Below, piece by piece: positions 1 to 9,300 of a stretch of DNA of 64,000 bases. This stretch comes from Clostridia bacterium (lineage in GTDB: Bacteria > Bacillota > Clostridia > Oscillospirales > CAG-272): NCBI GenBank assembly GCA_017454675.1, contig JAFTCN010000053.1:1-64000 (forward strand), given 5' to 3'. Position 1 is the stretch's first letter. Each line of letters begins with the position of its first letter. A program made the translations under genes and the position numbers. The notes beneath the pieces were generated by a model. That model was not told the DNA's origin and made no database searches. It saw only the letters and a list, made by a program, of their open reading frames with translations.

Positions 1-152
1 AGCGGCTTTTCACCCCGTGAGAAACGGAAAACAACGAGGATCTCCGCGCAAGGATCCGAAATCGCCGCATTGCGTCCGTGTGATCAATCGCGGTTGGGGC
101 ACTGCATTCTCCCCGGAAAGCGATTCGAAAGAATCGCCCTCATTTCTATTAG

Positions 153-389
153 GTGCGGTGGCGCGGGCACCTGAAGATTGCAGACCGCGCGCATTTCTTT
201 TTCTGCCTAAACAGATACGGGATGTACGAAAAAAACGACCCGACCGCGGCAAAGATGCTCGATCTCATCCGCGACACCCTGAGATTCGACTTTGCCATGA
301 CATTCACGAACGCGATCGGACTCGTCTACTCGGTCATGGGCGACAATCTCCAGAACGCGAAGGAGAACATCACCTCTTCTCTCCGCTAG
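153..389 (+). pseudogene. relic of a solute-binding protein gene (C-terminal fragment)
   Basis: The frame here reads as the C-terminal end of an ABC sugar-binding protein. From about position 210 it gives a charged stretch, then a MLDLIRD-type helix, an aromatic/hydrophobic stretch and an asparagine/lysine-rich end. The intact binding protein on the other strand (643-2184) ends in the same style with MYDLIRG. An in-frame stop is followed by more in-frame residues of the expected C-terminal helix (EKLDRT) and a second stop. There is no signal peptide, ribosome site or upstream domain. I read it as a degraded copy. The rest of 1-570 holds nothing I can assign apart from a small hairpin at 120-137 (7-bp stem, GAAA loop). 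Confidence 0.5.
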
Positions 390-578
390 CATGAGAAGCT
401 GGACAGGACGGAAGGACCTGGCAGATGACTGTTTCCGCATATTCCTACGACCTTCCGACGGTCCGCTTTGTCGTCGGGAGGATGCTTGAGGATATCGTCT
501 TCGGCCTGCCGGCCGCATGACAAATATGATTATTGCAGACGCTGCAGCCGATAAAACATCAAACAAAGCAAAAACATC

Positions 579-624
579 GCAGGCGCCAGCCTCCGGAAGG
601 AGGCTGGCGCCTGCGTGTTTTTTT
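579..624. terminator. bidirectional rho-independent terminator
   Basis: A perfect 16-bp GC-rich stem (579-594 with 599-614) closes on a GGAA loop. On the plus strand it is followed by seven T in a row (618-624). On the minus strand it is followed by GATGTTTTTG. It lies just past the stop of the minus-strand binding-protein gene at 643 and can stop transcription from both sides. Confidence 0.85.
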
Positions 625-642
625 GATCACGGTTCTTCTTCT

Positions 643-2184
643 TCAGCCGTTCAGGGCGGCAAAGGTCTGGTTGAGGTCGTCAAGCTTGCGTTTCGCCTCT
701 TCCCTGACAACAGCGGCTTTGGCCAACCATGCCGTCGATCCCGATTTGAACTGATCGTTGTAGGTCTTGGTGAAGATATCGTCGAGGACTCCCGAGAATA
801 TCCTTCCGTTGTCAAATACTACCCCGCCGCGGATCAGGTCGTACATCCTCGAGGTGTTGTAGTCGTCGGCGTATCTGACCTTCATTGCCACTTCGAATAC
901 GGTAGGCGACACCGAACGGTAACCCTCGGAGCAGAGGGCCTCGAGTACCGCCGAGCAGAGATCCGGGTCTGTACCGTCTGAATTCTCGAGGGCGTAGAGC
1001 GTGAAGGCGTTGCCCTCGACCGAATAGTATCTGTCCTGGTCGGTGTTGTATTTCGGAGGCGGGAGCAGACCGAACGAAATGCCTGCTTCTTTGAATTTTG
1101 ACATGGCGTATGAGGCGATGTTGCAGAAGAAGAGACATCTTCCCTCAGCGAAGGCCGTGTTGCCTGTCCCGGTGGACGAGGCCCGCAGGCCGTCGTTGGT
1201 ATCGTTGATGAATCCGAACAGCTTTTCCTGAACATCCTGCATCTTTTCGCCGAAGAAAACGTCGGATTCCGTCATGCGGCCGTCGATGTCGGTGTTTACC
1301 GCCGTGATCCCGCAGCCCCACACGATCGGCTGGGACTGTGTGTTGGCGCAGATGAAGCCGAAGCGGTCTCCGTCGCTCTTCTTTCCGTCGCGGTCGAGGT
1401 CGTCGTATGTCCCGGCGCAGAGAGAGATCATCTTATCGAGGGTCCATTCTCCGCTGTCGACAAGTCTGTATATGCTGTCGGGGCCGATCTTGAAATCCTT
1501 CGCCATTTCCTTGTTGAAATAGATAACGTCCAGGTTGTGGAACAGCGAGAGTGATATGTCGCCCGAGCAGAAATAAAGCTTCCCGCCGATTGTGGACTGC
1601 TCTGTGAGAGTTTTAGGCCACCACGGCTTTTCGATATCGAAATAAGCTGTCGTGAGCAGATCTTTCGCGAGACCCATATAGGCGCACATGGCGGTGGTGC
1701 GGCTGTACGCGGCGAGTATGTCGTATTCGCTTCCGGTCCCGGCGGAAATATCGCCCTTGACCGCTGTTGTGTAGGCCTGGTAATCCGAGCTGCCGCCTTT
1801 AGTTTTCTTTACATTGATCCGGACGCCGAGCCTCCCCTCGACGCGGATGTTGCGGTCGAATATCGCGTCGTCGATTATGTCACCGCTGGGCTGTTCCACA
1901 CTGAACTCCTCATAGGACTGTCCGTCCCAGGCAAGGAAAGTGATTTCCTGATCTCCGAAATTCAGTTTATCCGGCAGATCGTCGAGAAGGAAGCCTTCCG
2001 CGTCGGTCCGGGCCGCCTCGGCGGTCGACTCCGGGCTCTCCTGTGAGGAGGTATTGTCTCCCGCTGCGGAAGAACCGCCGGCTGTTTTCCCGACTGTCGC
2101 ACAGGAGGTTATCAGAATGGCAAGCGCCATCATCATGGCAACGGAAAATAACAATTTCTCTTTTTTCATTCTCTTGCTTTTCAT
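643..2184 (-). CDS. extracellular solute-binding lipoprotein (sugar-type ABC family)
   Basis: 513-residue binding lipoprotein. It begins with a basic stretch and a hydrophobic segment ending in the lipobox ITSC (Cys28), followed by a Ser/Gly/Glu-rich linker. The rest resembles the COG1653-type carbohydrate-binding fold, with a CSGDISLSLFHNLDVIYFNK-like middle and a helical C-terminus. The start is supported by AAAGGG eight bases upstream of the ATG. It is the last gene of the unit GntR regulator - Asp-box protein - aldolase - binding protein. No permease or ATPase gene is nearby, so it either borrows a membrane partner encoded elsewhere or acts as a receptor. The ligand is unknown; the context suggests a sugar or sugar acid. 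Confidence 0.82.
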   Translation of the reverse strand: MKSKRMKKEKLLFSVAMMMALAILITSCATVGKTAGGSSAAGDNTSSQESPESTAEAARTDAEGFLLDDLPDKLNFGDQEITFLAWDGQSYEEFSVEQPSGDIIDDAIFDRNIRVEGRLGVRINVKKTKGGSSDYQAYTTAVKGDISAGTGSEYDILAAYSRTTAMCAYMGLAKDLLTTAYFDIEKPWWPKTLTEQSTIGGKLYFCSGDISLSLFHNLDVIYFNKEMAKDFKIGPDSIYRLVDSGEWTLDKMISLCAGTYDDLDRDGKKSDGDRFGFICANTQSQPIVWGCGITAVNTDIDGRMTESDVFFGEKMQDVQEKLFGFINDTNDGLRASSTGTGNTAFAEGRCLFFCNIASYAMSKFKEAGISFGLLPPPKYNTDQDRYYSVEGNAFTLYALENSDGTDPDLCSAVLEALCSEGYRSVSPTVFEVAMKVRYADDYNTSRMYDLIRGGVVFDNGRIFSGVLDDIFTKTYNDQFKSGSTAWLAKAAVVREEAKRKLDDLNQTFAALNG

Positions 2185-2232
2185 TGATCGAACCCTTTCT
2201 TATTGTGGTTTATGGTGATTTTTCACTCAAGG

Positions 2233-3015
2233 TCAGCAGTTCCGTGAAAGGCTTCTCAGACCGTCGAGGACCGACACTGCTCCGTCGTGAACGTATCCGA
2301 CGTCGTTCCCGGCAAAGATCATTCCGGCGCCGCGGGCGAGCCACTGCTTTATGACTTCGGGAACAAATCCCATTGAGACACCGAAGAGCTTCCCGTGTTC
2401 CTTCATCTTCCGGCCGATCAGGTCGTATACCGGCATCATTTCGGGGTGGTCCACACGGCCGATGTGTCCCATCGACGCCGACAGATCGTTAGGTCCGACG
2501 ACGAAGGCGTCGATGCCGTCGACGGCGAGTATCTCGTCGAGGGCGTTTACCGCGTCGATATGCTCGATCTGGATTATCCGCCACATCCTCCGGTAGATAC
2601 GGTCGACGAAATCCGTCTGAGCGATTCCTCCGTAGTCGAGGGCCCTGAGAGGGCCGTAGCCTCTCTCGCCGGCGGGCGGATACTCGCAGGCCGCGACGGC
2701 GGCGCGGGCGTCGTCCGCCGAGCGGATATAGGGAAAGATGATCCCCTCCGGTCCCATGTCGATCACCGGCTTCGCGAGGACCTTGTCGTTCCAGGGGATC
2801 CTGACGAAGGCGGGGGTGCCGCCGGCGCGGGCGGCGATGAGGTTGTTCTGCAGACTCTCGATGCCGATGGCGGTGTGCTCCATGTCGATCCAGATCATAT
2901 CGAAGCCGGCGAGCGACAGAGCCTCGGTCAGCGGCGGGGCGCCGCAGAAGACATGTGTCCCGAAGAGGACTTCGCCTCTTTTCAGTTTTTCACCGATCCT
3001 TCCGAAGTTGTACAT
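2233..3015 (-). CDS. HpcH/HpaI-family aldolase
   Basis: 260-residue class II (metal-dependent) aldolase of the HpcH/HpaI family, which cleaves 2-keto-3-deoxy acids to pyruvate and an aldehyde. Visible family features are IDMEH (His47, the position of the family's catalytic base), FVRIPWND (Arg72), GIIFPYIRS and the YPPAGERGYGP loop. The length matches the family. GGAGG six bases upstream overlaps the stop region of the preceding gene, indicating coupled translation. 2-Keto-3-deoxy-L-rhamnonate aldolase belongs to this family and a rhamnose isomerase lies across the divergent promoter, so rhamnonate use is possible. The substrate cannot be read from the sequence. Confidence 0.85.
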   Translation of the reverse strand: MYNFGRIGEKLKRGEVLFGTHVFCGAPPLTEALSLAGFDMIWIDMEHTAIGIESLQNNLIAARAGGTPAFVRIPWNDKVLAKPVIDMGPEGIIFPYIRSADDARAAVAACEYPPAGERGYGPLRALDYGGIAQTDFVDRIYRRMWRIIQIEHIDAVNALDEILAVDGIDAFVVGPNDLSASMGHIGRVDHPEMMPVYDLIGRKMKEHGKLFGVSMGFVPEVIKQWLARGAGMIFAGNDVGYVHDGAVSVLDGLRSLSRNC

Positions 3016-3016
3016 T

Positions 3017-4009
3017 TCATACCTCCGCGCAGAAATAGCAGATCATTTTTCTGTTCCATGTATAAGTGACGTGCAGCCTGCCCTCCCGGTATCTGACCGA
3101 GGGGTAGGCGAAGGTGCCGTCGCCGGTTGCGATCTCGGTCAGGCGGGAAAATGAGTCGCCTCCGTCCTCCGAGACCAGGACCGACAGCGGCGTGCGCTTC
3201 CCCCAGATCTTTCCCTCGGGCACGCCGACCGGATTGCAGACAAGGAAGATCCTTCCGTCAGGCGAGACGTCAAGATCGATCCCCGAGTTGTTGTTCTTCA
3301 CCGGTGTGGCGGAGGCCGGGCCGAAGCTCCGGCCGAAGTCGCGCGATTCAGCGCGGTAAACGCGTCCCTCGGTCGATCGCATAAATGCGATGACGCGTCC
3401 CGGGCGGGCGGGATCCTCACAGAAGGCGGGCTGTATCAGCCCTCTTCTGTTTTCCTCCGCGGGAACGCCGGGACGGAGATCCTCAGGCGGGAGAGCAATG
3501 TCGGCGCTCCTCGCCCAGCTTGCCCCCCCGTCTTCTGATCGGTCGGCAAAGCACTTCCAGCCGTCGTATTCGGTCGATCCCGGCGCCAGAAGCGCGCCGT
3601 CGGACAGCCGGAGTATCCGGTTCCTGACCGGACCGCGGCCGCCGCTCCTGTCGCCGGGGACCATCTCCCGCGACGGAGAGAAGGTCTTTCCGCCGTCGTG
3701 CGATTCAATGATTTCGGTGCGCCATCCGCCGATCGTTTCGCCGATCTTATAGTAGATCCGCAGGCAGCCGCTGTTAAGATCCACGACCGGATTCCAGTGA
3801 GGAATGCCGTCGTCGGCGGTCAGAGGCCGCGGTTCCGACCATTTTCCGCCCTCGCGCTTCGCTCCGAAGATGCGGACGTCGCCTGCCCCCTCGGCGCTTC
3901 CGCGGAACCAGGCTGCAAATATGCTTCCGTCGGGTAGGATATCGAAGCTCGAAGCGTGGCAGGAGGTTTCGTCCGGCGGATAGATGTATTCGTTGGCTAT
4001 GACAGTCAT
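3017..4009 (-). CDS. Asp-box (BNR) six-bladed beta-propeller, sialidase-superfamily protein
   Basis: 330-residue protein with four Asp-box motifs (S-x-D-x-G-x-S/T-F/W): SHDGGKTF 103-110, SEDGGASW 158-165, SRDFGRSF 222-229 and SEDGGDSF 280-287. These mark a sialidase-type propeller. No signal peptide is seen, so it is probably cytoplasmic. I do not see the N-terminal FRIP motif of true exo-sialidases. No sialic acid catabolic gene is nearby, so the sialidase label should not be taken literally; relatives of this fold include lyases and other sugar enzymes. Its start overlaps the stop of the GntR gene (ATGA), and it ends one base before the aldolase start codon, so the three are translated together. 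Confidence 0.75.
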   Translation of the reverse strand: MTVIANEYIYPPDETSCHASSFDILPDGSIFAAWFRGSAEGAGDVRIFGAKREGGKWSEPRPLTADDGIPHWNPVVDLNSGCLRIYYKIGETIGGWRTEIIESHDGGKTFSPSREMVPGDRSGGRGPVRNRILRLSDGALLAPGSTEYDGWKCFADRSEDGGASWARSADIALPPEDLRPGVPAEENRRGLIQPAFCEDPARPGRVIAFMRSTEGRVYRAESRDFGRSFGPASATPVKNNNSGIDLDVSPDGRIFLVCNPVGVPEGKIWGKRTPLSVLVSEDGGDSFSRLTEIATGDGTFAYPSVRYREGRLHVTYTWNRKMICYFCAEV

Positions 4010-4713
4010 ACACTCGTGTCCCTTCTTCTCTGTTCGGCGTTCCTCATGAATATGAGTATATGATTCCGCATGAGTTCTGAAGCTCTTTCAGGAGATCCCG
4101 ATGCGATCGCTTCGGTGATCTTCTCATGATAACTGACAGCGTCGGAGTCCGCCCCCTCCAGGACAAGGTTGTGTTCGATCATACCTGAAATCTGCGAGTT
4201 CAGGGAACCGATGAAAATGCGGAGGATCCGGTTGCCGCCGACAGACGCTATCTCATTGTGAAATGCGACATCGAGCCCTGCAAACGCGGACCTGTCTCCG
4301 GCCGCGGAACGCATCTCCGCAGTCAGTCTCCGCAGACGCATCACGTCGTCAGACGAGGCTCTGAGGGCGGCGAGAGCCGCGGACTGGACCTCCAGTGCGA
4401 TCCTTGCCTCGAACAGCGAGAGGATATCGGTATTCTCCAGCGATACCATGCGCTTTATCATTTTTGAAAGATCCTCACCCGACGGCGAGGAGACGTAGGA
4501 GCCGTCTCCGTTTCTCTGAGATATGAGTCCGCGGGCGTTGAGGAGCATGAGAGCCTCCCGGATCACCGGCCTGCTGACTCCGAAACTCGAAGCGAGAGCC
4601 GCCTCTCCCGGTAGTTTTGCGTCGGATTTTATCTCGTCCGAAAGGATCATCTCCTCCAGACGGTCGGCGATCTCTTCGTACATGTTTGATTTTTTCATAG
4701 TCTTTCCGGACAT
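4006..4713 (-). CDS. FadR/GntR-family transcriptional regulator
   Basis: 235-residue regulator. The N-terminal winged helix (about residues 10-75) includes LPGEAALASSFGVSRPVIRE and a GDGSYV wing. A helical FCD-type ligand domain with acidic and histidine residues follows (about 95-225). An upstream in-frame extension exists, but the ATG at 4713 has AAGAGGA about nine bases upstream, and the family normally begins this close to the winged helix, so I start there. It is the first gene of its own operon, and a perfect palindrome sits at its promoter, so autoregulation in response to a sugar-acid-like metabolite is the likely mode. Confidence 0.88.
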   Translation of the reverse strand: MSGKTMKKSNMYEEIADRLEEMILSDEIKSDAKLPGEAALASSFGVSRPVIREALMLLNARGLISQRNGDGSYVSSPSGEDLSKMIKRMVSLENTDILSLFEARIALEVQSAALAALRASSDDVMRLRRLTAEMRSAAGDRSAFAGLDVAFHNEIASVGGNRILRIFIGSLNSQISGMIEHNLVLEGADSDAVSYHEKITEAIASGSPERASELMRNHILIFMRNAEQRRRDTSV

Positions 4714-4800
4714 ACTTCGTGATCCTCTTTTTTTCAGGATTCGGCGCGGACAGCCATGAAGCGGGGAGCCTTTTCCGTTTGATTCGCATAAATGACAGCG

Positions 4801-4817
4801 CACCTGTATTACAGGTG
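4801..4817. promoter_or_regulatory. candidate GntR operator palindrome
   Basis: CACCTGTA-T-TACAGGTG is a perfect 8+1+8 inverted repeat. It starts six bases downstream of the -10 box of the GntR operon promoter, covering the likely transcription start. The size and the TGT-N-ACA core fit FadR-type dimer sites. I see no second perfect copy upstream of rhaA. Confidence 0.7.
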
Positions 4818-4822
4818 GCGTA

Positions 4823-4852
4823 ATTATACCACACTCAACCGCTGTTTGTCAA
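4823..4852 (-). promoter_or_regulatory. promoter of the GntR-BNR-aldolase-SBP operon
   Basis: On the minus strand TTGACA (4847-4852) and TATAAT (4823-4828) are separated by 18 bp. Both boxes match the consensus fully. The gene-free stretch 4714-5082 otherwise contains only the operator and the divergent rhaA promoter. Confidence 0.85.
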
Positions 4853-4975
4853 TATCGCTCTGAAAAAACAGTATGACCGGACAGTAAAGCACTTCTCAAG
4901 CAGAAAGCATCCGCGCCGGGATTCGCCTTATGTTCTTCCGGACCCTAAAAACCCCCCGCAACCGTAACAAAAGCC

Positions 4976-5004
4976 TTGAAAAATCCGGCTGAATACACTA
5001 TAAT
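4976..5004 (+). promoter_or_regulatory. rhaA promoter
   Basis: TTGAAA (4976-4981) and TATAAT (4999-5004) with 17-bp spacing, about 80 bp upstream of the rhamnose isomerase start. A run of C and A tracts lies upstream, but no clear operator is visible. Confidence 0.75.
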
Positions 5005-5082
5005 ATGAATCGTAATCAATAAAAGATCCGCGCATGTCCGGCAAGCCGGAAAGCGGACGCAACGAAAGGCGGTATACAGGTC

Positions 5083-6339
5083 ATGGTCTCAGAGATCTAC
5101 GGATACGCGAGAGAATACTACGCGAGATACGGCATCGATACAGAAGCGGCTCTCGATAAGCTTCTGACCGTACCGGTCTCGCTCCACTGCTGGCAGGGCG
5201 ACGACGTCCGGGGATTCGACGGCTCCGTTTCCCTCGACGGAGGCATACAGACGACCGGCAACTACCCGGGAGCCGCGAGGACTCCCGAAGAACTGATGTC
5301 GGACCTCGACTTCTCACTGAAGCTGATGCCCGGTACAAAGCGAATCAATCTCCACGCTTCATACGCCATAGCCGCGACGGGCGAGAAGATCAGCCGCGAC
5401 CGCATAGAGCCGCGTCATTTCGAACCCTGGGTACGGTTCGCGAAGGAGCACGGCGTCGCACTCGATTTCAACCCCACCTTCTTCTCGCATCCCATGGTGG
5501 CGGACAATCTGACGCTTTCGAGCCCCGACCCCGAGGTCAGGAACTACTGGATAAGACACGGGATCTGCTGCCTCCGCATCGCCGAATACTTTGCGCGGGA
5601 GCTCGGCTCGCAGTCGCTCGTCAATTTCTGGATGCCCGACGGATACAAGGAGACCCCGGCTGACAGATATTCGCCGCGGAAGCGGATGGCCGACTCGCTC
5701 GACAGGATCCTCGATGCGGGATACGACAGAGATCTCGTTGCGGTATCGCTCGAATCAAAGGTGTTCGGCATCGGACTCGAATCGTATACCGTAGGTTCGG
5801 CCGAATTCTGCACCGGATACTCGCTGAAGAACCGGCTGGTACCGCTGATGGACAACGGGCACTATCACCCCACCGAATCGGTGGCGGACAAGATCCCGTC
5901 GATGCTCCTCTTCTCCGATAAAGTGGCTCTGCACGTCACGAGGGGAGTCAGATGGGACAGCGATCACGTCGTAAGGACCGACGACACCGTGAACGACATC
6001 GCTCTCGAGGCGGTGAGAGGAGGTCTCGACCGCTTCTTCCTTGCCCTCGACTATTTCGACGCCGCAATAAACCGCGTCGCGGCGTGGGTGACCGGCTACC
6101 GGGCCTTTGAGAAATCGCTTCTCACCGCCCTGCTCTGGCCTCACAAAATGGGGCGCGAATATCAGGACGCAGCCGATTTCACCGATATGTTCGTCATCTC
6201 CGAGGAAATCAAGACCGCTCCGTTCGGAGCGGTATGGGACGAATACTGCCGCAGGGCGGGAGTACCGGCCGAGGGCGAATGGATGCCCCTGGTCAGAAAA
6301 TACGAAAAAGAAGTCCTTTTCAAAAGAGAGAAGGCGTGA
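5083..6339 (+). CDS. rhaA: L-rhamnose isomerase
   Basis: 418 residues, close to the 419 of E. coli RhaA. The enzyme interconverts L-rhamnose and L-rhamnulose with a metal cofactor in the cytoplasm. The sequence shows the family's VPVSLHCWQGDDVRGF, GGIQTTGNYPG, LNLHA-like INLHASYA, LDFNPTFFSHP and LVNFWMPDG blocks along its whole length. A weak AGG sits just before the ATG. The GH106-like gene follows after 15 bp, with its ribosome site overlapping the end of rhaA. No rhamnulokinase or rhamnulose-phosphate aldolase is in the window, so the rest of the pathway must be elsewhere. Confidence 0.95.
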   Translation: MVSEIYGYAREYYARYGIDTEAALDKLLTVPVSLHCWQGDDVRGFDGSVSLDGGIQTTGNYPGAARTPEELMSDLDFSLKLMPGTKRINLHASYAIAATGEKISRDRIEPRHFEPWVRFAKEHGVALDFNPTFFSHPMVADNLTLSSPDPEVRNYWIRHGICCLRIAEYFARELGSQSLVNFWMPDGYKETPADRYSPRKRMADSLDRILDAGYDRDLVAVSLESKVFGIGLESYTVGSAEFCTGYSLKNRLVPLMDNGHYHPTESVADKIPSMLLFSDKVALHVTRGVRWDSDHVVRTDDTVNDIALEAVRGGLDRFFLALDYFDAAINRVAAWVTGYRAFEKSLLTALLWPHKMGREYQDAADFTDMFVISEEIKTAPFGAVWDEYCRRAGVPAEGEWMPLVRKYEKEVLFKREKA

Positions 6340-6354
6340 TTGAGAGGTCGAAAG

Positions 6355-9300
6355 ATGCTTTACAGGAAAAACTCCGCGAAGGAGCTCGACCGCGGGCTCT
6401 TTGAAAATCCGACGTCGGAATACCGCGGCGCGCCTTTCTGGGCGTGGAACTGCAGGCTCGACGGAAAAGAACTGGAACGCCAGATCGAGATACTGAAGGA
6501 AATGGGCTTCGGCGGGTTCCACATGCACGTGAGGTCGGGCCTCGAGACCGAATATCTCGGCGACGAATTCATGGACCTGGTGAAGGAGTGCACCGACAAG
6601 GCCGAAAAAGAAAAGATGCTCGCCTGGCTCTACGACGAGGACAGGTGGCCTTCGGGCTTTGCCGGAGGGCTCGTCACGAAAGAGGAAAAATACCGCATAA
6701 GGTACCTGCTCTTCACCCGCAGGCCGTATGACGGTAACGAGAGCGGCGGGGCGATCCATCATAACGAGCAGAACGTCGCCTCACGCAGCAACAACTGCAG
6801 CAGGCTCATAGCGAGATTCTCGGTGAAGCTCACTCCCGACGGCTTTCTCGCGGACTACAGGATGCTGGGCGAAGGAGACAGCGGCGACGGCGACATCTGG
6901 TACGCCTACATCGAGTCGCCGAAGAACAATCCCAGATACAACGGGTATACATACGCGAACCTCATGGACAAGGCGACGATCGACCGCTTCATCGAGGTGA
7001 CACACGAGAAATACTACAAGGCGGTCGGAGACAGGTTCGGGACCGTCGTGCCCTCGATCTTCACCGACGAGCCTCAGATGACCTTCAAGAACACGCTTCC
7101 CTACCCCGACTCTGACAAGGACATCACTCTGCCCTGGACCGACGACATCGAAGAAAGCTTCAGCGCCGCTTACGGGACATCGCTCACCGGAGCGATCCCC
7201 GAGCTCATCTGGGAGCTTCCGTCGGGCGTCTCGCAGACCCGCTACCGCTTTCACGACCACGTTTGCCGGCGGTTTGCCGACGCCTTCGCACTCAACATCG
7301 GCTCCTGGTGCGACAGCCACGGCATAAAGCTCACGGGACATATGATGCGCGAGCCCAGCCTTACGTCGCAGACCACTGCGGTGGGCGAGGTCATGAGATC
7401 ACTCTCGGCCTTCTCACTTCCGGGTATCGACATGCTGGCCGACCGGAGGGAGTTCACGACGGCCAAGCAGGCTGCGTCGGTAGCCCACCAGTACGGGCGC
7501 GAGGGCGTCATGAGCGAGCTGTACGGCGTAACCGACTGGAACTTCGACTTCCGCGGACACAAACTGCAGGGCGACTGGCAGGCCGCTCTCGGTGTGACTG
7601 TCAGGGTCCCCCACCTCGCCTGGGTGTCGATGAAGGGCGAGGCAAAGCGCGACTATCCCGCCAGCATCAACTATCAGTCGTCGTGGTACAAAAAATACTC
7701 GTACGTCGAGGACCATTTCGCAAGGCTCAACACCGCCCTGACCAGGGGCAGGCCGCTCATCCGCGTCGGCGTCATACACCCCGTGGAATCGCTCTGGATC
7801 CACTGGGGGCCTTCGCTCCAGACCGAGGCCGCCAGAGCCCGTCTCGACGGCAACTTCGAGAACGTAACGAACTGGCTCATCTTCGGCGGCATCGACTTCG
7901 ACTATATCTCCGAATCGCTGCTGCCGTCGCAGTGCGGCAAGGCCGGCTGTCCGCTGAAAGTCGGCAGCATGAGCTACGACGCCGTCATCGTGCCGGGCTG
8001 CGAGACGCTGAGAAAGACGACGGTCGAGCGTCTGTCCGACTTCAGAGCGGCAGGAGGAAAGCTCATATTCATGGGCGACGCCCCCGAATACATGGATGCC
8101 GCGAAATCGGACGCTCCGTCGAAGCTGGCCTCCGCCTCGGAAAAGATAGAGTTCAGCAGATCGGCGCTGCTCGAAGCCCTTGAAGACGTCCGCGATATCT
8201 CTATCCGCAATTCGAACGGAACTCTCACAACGAACCTTCTCACCCAGCTGCGCTCCGACGGCGGCTGCCGCTGGCTCTTCATCTGCCAGGGCACGAAACC
8301 GTACAGCGACGACATATCCTCCCGCCAGCAGATCGACATCGTTCTCCGCGGGCTGTGGCGTCCCGAACTCTGGAACACGCTCGACGGAAGCGTCTCGGCG
8401 ACAGGTTTCAGGTGCGAGGGCGGGCGGACTTACATAGGCGCCGTACTTTACAACCACGACAGCCTGCTGCTGAAGCTCCTCCCCGCAGCAGAGGGCGATT
8501 CGTACACGGCCGCGTCATCGAAGCCCGAACGCGTCAAGGAGCACAGCGGGCTTCAGATAAGACACGCAGAATATACCGTCGACGAGCCCAACGCCCTGCT
8601 GCTTGACATATGCAGATACCGGCTCGACGGAGCCGGGATTCAGGGCCCTGAGGAGGTACTGCGCGCCGACACGGCGATCAGGCGCGCCCTCGGATGGGGA
8701 CCGTGGGGCGGCGGAGCAAACCAGCCGTGGTGCATGCCCGACATACCCGCAGAGCATACCGTCGAAATGAGCTTCGACATCGTGTGCCGTCGGAGCCTGT
8801 CCGGCGTAAAACTCGCTCTGGAGAACGCCGGGATCACAAAGATCGTGCTCAACGGCACACCGGTGACGGCCGCGGCCGACGGATGGTATACCGACAGATC
8901 GATCGAGACCGTGCCGCTTCCGGAACTGCCGGCCGGAAAGTCGGAGCTTGTTCTCACCTTCCCGTACGGCGAGCGCACCGCGGCGGAGCGCGTATATCTG
9001 CTGGGCGACTTCGGAGTTGAACTCAAAGGAAGCGAGGCCGCGATCACGGAGAGACCTGCTGACGTCGGCTTCGGCGATCTTTCGGAAATGGGCTTCCCGT
9101 TCTACGGCGGCGCGTTCACATACAGATTCGAATTCGATACCGAAGAAAAGAATGTGGAGATCAGGATCCCGCAATACCGCGCGGCGGTATACGAGGTATC
9201 GCTCGACGGCGGAGAGCCGGCGACTGTGGCATACGCTCCGTACAGCACCGTCTTCCGCGACATCAGACCGGGCAGGCACTTCGCCGAGGTGAAGATCTAC

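Noticed and set aside
120-137. 7-bp hairpin with GAAA loop considered as a terminator
   Set aside because: The sequence after it is mixed (CCTCATTTCTATT) with no proper U tract, and no gene is seen upstream within the window.
3017-4009. Calling the Asp-box protein an exo-alpha-sialidase
   Set aside because: Asp boxes mark only the fold. No FRIP motif, secretion signal or sialic acid genes support that function.
5755-6762. 335-codon minus-strand frame across rhaA and the GH106-like gene
   Set aside because: It spans the junction of two certain genes and has no own features.
7414-8457. 347-codon minus-strand frame inside the GH106-like gene
   Set aside because: Codon-bias shadow; no signal, motif or ribosome site.
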